Assembly (NCBI RefSeq): GCF_946479415.1
Contig: NZ_CAMLFY010000014.1
Location: forward strand, 1 to 62,692
DNA from: an uncultured Shinella sp.
GTDB taxonomy: Bacteria; Pseudomonadota; Alphaproteobacteria; Rhizobiales; Rhizobiaceae
Length of the DNA stretch: 62,692 nucleotides
Direction: 5' to 3'
In this document: piece by piece, positions 60,593 to 62,692 of the stretch
How positions within the stretch are numbered: position 1 is the first letter of the stretch
How the letters are laid out: the number at the start of each line of letters is the position of its first letter
Translations under genes and position numbers: made by a program
The notes under the pieces: generated by a model
Told to the model about the DNA's origin: nothing
What the model saw: the letters and a program-made list of their open reading frames with translations, nothing else
The model's database searches: none

Positions 60593-60838
60593 TTACTCCT
60601 TATAGATACTGCCGCGCGGCCCCGCATCGATCACCATAACGACGGTGCCCTCGTCATCGATGATGACGCGATCGCTGCCGACGCGGATACGAAAGAACGG
60701 CTGGCCCTTCATTTTCTTGATATCAACGACCTCACCCCGCGCATAAGCGCGAAGCTTATCGAGAATTGCGGCCCTCCTCTTGGGCTGCATACGTTGCAGC
60801 GCCTGATCGGCAGCCCTTCTGAAGCGAATTTCCCTCAT
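60593..60838 (-). CDS. RelE-type toxin within the bet locus
   Basis: An 81-residue RelE-family toxin: REIRFRRAADQALQRMQPKRRAAILDKLRAYARGEVVDIKKMKGQPFFRIRVGSDRVIIDDEGTVVMVIDAGPRGSIYKE, with the basic RIR..DRVI strand. It is the first gene of its module. ATG 60838 stands 6 nt after a TATGAT box; longer in-frame upstream starts would lie in the promoter. Confidence 0.8.
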   Translation of the reverse strand: MREIRFRRAADQALQRMQPKRRAAILDKLRAYARGEVVDIKKMKGQPFFRIRVGSDRVIIDDEGTVVMVIDAGPRGSIYKE

Positions 60839-60844
60839 CAACGC

Positions 60845-60898
60845 ATCATAGCAATTAGCGATATATCCATCAATAGCGACATCGCCATAAACTATGAT
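60845..60898. promoter_or_regulatory. Divergent promoters of the TA module and betA
   Basis: Minus: TTGATG, 17 nt, TATGAT (60850-60845), then the toxin ATG 6 nt on. Plus: TATGAT at 60893-60898 upstream of betA with only a weak -35 overlapping the minus -35. gatatatc (60860-60867) is a palindrome in the minus spacer. The region is roughly mirror-symmetric (atcatag arms). Confidence 0.5.
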
Positions 60899-60926
60899 CG
60901 CGACCGCCGCACGAGGCACTGAGACC

Positions 60927-62579
60927 ATGCAGAACGCAGACTACATCATCATCGGCTCCGGCTCGGCCGGCTCGGCCATTGCCTATCGTCTCTCGGAGGA
61001 TGGCAAGCATAGGGTCATGGTGCTGGAATATGGCGGCTCGGATATCGGGCCGTTTATCCAGATGCCGGCGGCCCTTGCCTGGCCGATGAGCATGAAGCGC
61101 TACAATTGGGGCTATCTCTCCGAGCCCGAGCCGCATCTCAACAACCGGCGCATCACGGCACCGCGCGGCAAGGTGATCGGCGGGTCATCCTCCATCAACG
61201 GCCTCGTCTATGTGCGCGGCCATGCGGAGGACTTCAACCGCTGGGAAGAGCTTGGCGCGCAAGGCTGGGCCTATGCGGACGTGCTGCCTTACTACAAGCG
61301 CCTGGAGACGTCGCTGGGCGGCGAGGCCGGCTGGCGCGGCACCAACGGGCCGCTGCACGTGCGCCGTGGTCCGGTGACGAACCCGCTCTTCCATGCCTTC
61401 ATCCAGGCCGGCCAGCAGGCCGGCTTCGAGACGACGGAGGATTACAACGGCTCCAAGCAGGAAGGCTTCGGCCTGATGGAGCAGACGATCTATAACGGCC
61501 GGCGCTGGTCGGCGGCGAACGCCTATCTGCGCCCTGCCATGAAGCGCTCGAACGTCTCGCTGGTCCGCTGCTTTGCGCGAAAGATCGTCATCGAGAACGG
61601 CCGGGCGGTCGGCGTCGAGATCGAGCGCGGCGGCAAGATCGAGGTGGTCAAGGCCAACAAAGAGGTCATCGTCTCGGCCTCCTCCTTCAACTCGCCGAAG
61701 CTTCTGATGCTCTCCGGCATCGGCCCGGCGCAGCATCTGAAGGATATGGGGATCGAGGTGAAGGTCGATCGGCCGGGTGTGGGCGCCAACCTGCAGGATC
61801 ATATGGAATTCTACTTCCAGCAGGTCTCCACAAAGCCGGTCTCGCTTTATTCCTGGCTGCCTTGGTTCTGGCAGGGCGTGGCGGGCGCGCAGTGGCTGCT
61901 CTCCAAGGGTGGGCTTGGCGCCTCCAACCAGTTCGAGGCCTGCGCCTTCCTGCGCTCCGCGCCGGGGCTGAAGCAGCCTGATATCCAGTATCACTTCCTG
62001 CCCGTCGCCATCTCTTATGACGGCAAGGCGGCGGCGAAGAGCCACGGTTTCCAGGTGCATGTCGGCTACAACCTGTCGAAGTCGCGCGGCAACGTGACCC
62101 TGCGCTCTGCCGACCCGATGGCCGACCCGGTCATCAAGTTCAACTATATGAGCCACGAGGAAGACTGGATCAAATTCCGCCACTGCGTGCGCCTCACCCG
62201 CGAGATCTTCGGCCAGAAGGCCTTCGACGATTTCCGCGGGCCGGAAATCCAGCCGGGCGAGAAGGTGCAGACGGACGACCAGATCGATGCCTTCCTGCGC
62301 GAGCATCTGGAAAGCGCCTATCACCCCTCCGGCACCTGCCGCATGGGTGCGGCAAGCGACCCCATGGCTGTCGTCGATCCGGAAACCCGCGTTATCGGCG
62401 TCGAGGGCCTGCGGGTCGCCGACAGTTCGATCTTCCCGCATGTGACCTATGGCAACCTCAACGCGCCATCGATCATGACCGGCGAGAAGGCGGCGGACCA
62501 CATCCTTGGCAGGCAACCGCTCGCCCGTTCCAACCAGGAGCCGTGGGTCAACCCACGCGCGGCGGTCAGCGACCGTTAA
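60927..62579 (+). CDS. betA: Choline dehydrogenase BetA
   Basis: A 550-residue GMC oxidoreductase. FAD-binding GSGSAG (~10-15) and the VLEYGGSD dinucleotide segment, [24 protein letters not shown] (GMC signature 1), SGIGPAQHL (signature 2) and the catalytic His in [10 protein letters not shown]. It oxidises choline to betaine aldehyde, feeding BetB. ATG 60927 was selected by the QNADYIIIG start and weak upstream GAGG. It is separated from betB by the TA module. Confidence 0.93.
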   Translation: MQNADYIIIGSGSAGSAIAYRLSEDGKHRVMVLEYGGSDIGPFIQMPAALAWPMSMKRYNWGYLSEPEPHLNNRRITAPRGKVIGGSSSINGLVYVRGHAEDFNRWEELGAQGWAYADVLPYYKRLETSLGGEAGWRGTNGPLHVRRGPVTNPLFHAFIQAGQQAGFETTEDYNGSKQEGFGLMEQTIYNGRRWSAANAYLRPAMKRSNVSLVRCFARKIVIENGRAVGVEIERGGKIEVVKANKEVIVSASSFNSPKLLMLSGIGPAQHLKDMGIEVKVDRPGVGANLQDHMEFYFQQVSTKPVSLYSWLPWFWQGVAGAQWLLSKGGLGASNQFEACAFLRSAPGLKQPDIQYHFLPVAISYDGKAAAKSHGFQVHVGYNLSKSRGNVTLRSADPMADPVIKFNYMSHEEDWIKFRHCVRLTREIFGQKAFDDFRGPEIQPGEKVQTDDQIDAFLREHLESAYHPSGTCRMGAASDPMAVVDPETRVIGVEGLRVADSSIFPHVTYGNLNAPSIMTGEKAADHILGRQPLARSNQEPWVNPRAAVSDR

Positions 62580-62585
62580 ATATTT

Positions 62586-62610
62586 GGAACCATTAAGGAT
62601 GGCATGGGTT
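62586..62610 (+). promoter_or_regulatory. EcfG-like (general stress) promoter candidate
   Basis: GGAAC, 16 nt, GGTT differs by one base from the EcfG consensus GGAAC-N16/17-CGTT. It lies ~27 nt before the next gene's ATG with GGAGG between. Confidence 0.45.
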
Positions 62611-62636
62611 TAGGCCGGCATTTCCGGAGGAAGCCC

Positions 62637-62692
62637 ATGCCCGTCTACCACAAGGTTTCACGCAATGACGTTCGCAAGGAAACGGACCTTGT
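62637..62692 (+). CDS. Partial gene, product unknown
   Basis: ATG 62637 has GGAGG 6 nt upstream and the frame stays open to the window end. It begins PVYHKVSRNDVRKETDL and is cut off, so no family can be named. A general-stress-type promoter lies upstream. Confidence 0.5.
   Translation, partial: MPVYHKVSRNDVRKETDL

Overview
The window is a high-GC alphaproteobacterial chromosome segment, most likely Rhizobiaceae (Shinella/Rhizobium/Ensifer-like; inferred, not proven). The pointers are a betI-betC-betB-betA choline/choline-sulfate locus of the Sinorhizobium type, a Rhizobium etli-type asparaginase, a TIGR03808-type Tat repeat protein, an ECF41 sigma factor beside a carboxymuconolactone decarboxylase, a ligase-associated exonuclease/ATP-dependent DNA ligase pair, and short GC-rich palindromic intergenic repeats of the kind common in this family. 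No rRNA, tRNA, CRISPR array or complete insertion sequence was seen. The first ~60 bases are an almost pure C/G tract that looks like a contig-end artefact.

Layout. 0.2-8.4 kb: class IV aminotransferase, GNAT, zinc alcohol dehydrogenase, an AT-rich two-gene islet (DUF5343 + Swt1-type HEPN), haloacid dehalogenase, trans-aconitate methyltransferase, HerA-like ATPase and a small glycine-rich protein. 8.5-19.5 kb: MFS pump, an MFS-aldo/keto reductase operon with a divergent LysR regulator, an ABC-F ATPase with an apparent leader-peptide attenuator, a RES/Xre toxin-antitoxin (TA) pair, a histidine kinase/response regulator pair and ohrR-ohr. 19.6-29.3 kb: small exported protein, L,D-transpeptidase, methylmalonyl-CoA mutase (two subunits), glutathionyl-hydroquinone reductase, a RelE/Xre TA pair, and the DNA ligase with its nuclease. 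29.4-44.9 kb: VOC proteins, MarR, a PAS-GAF-GGDEF-EAL protein, a Tat beta-helix protein, a copper/PepSY operon, GST, LysR with a small partner, DUF4198, DUF4406/DeoR, HigBA, asparaginase, DUF3750 and GFA. 44.9-54.0 kb: ECF41 sigma with its decarboxylase target, MFS, two c-di-GMP proteins, quinone oxidoreductase, DUF1344, an EamA-type permease and CrcB. 54.1-62.7 kb: a BrnT-like/Xre pair, thiolase, MntA/HepT, then betICB, a RelE/Xre pair on the opposite strand, betA and a partial gene.

What stands out is regulatory. Five type II TA modules share one compact design: a sigma70-type promoter with a palindrome in or next to it, the first start codon 5-6 nt after the -10 box (apparently leaderless mRNA), and a last stop codon within about 12 bp of a convergent neighbour's stop. 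One of them separates betB from betA. The ECF41 sigma and its target share a 62-bp dyad holding two interleaved promoters, each with exactly 16 nt between its -35 and -10. The ABC-F gene is preceded by a 23-codon leader ORF and two hairpins that could be alternative structures. Two GC-rich repeat modules recur at four intergenic sites, always in pairs.

All functions are inferred from protein motifs and context read by eye; no database search was possible.
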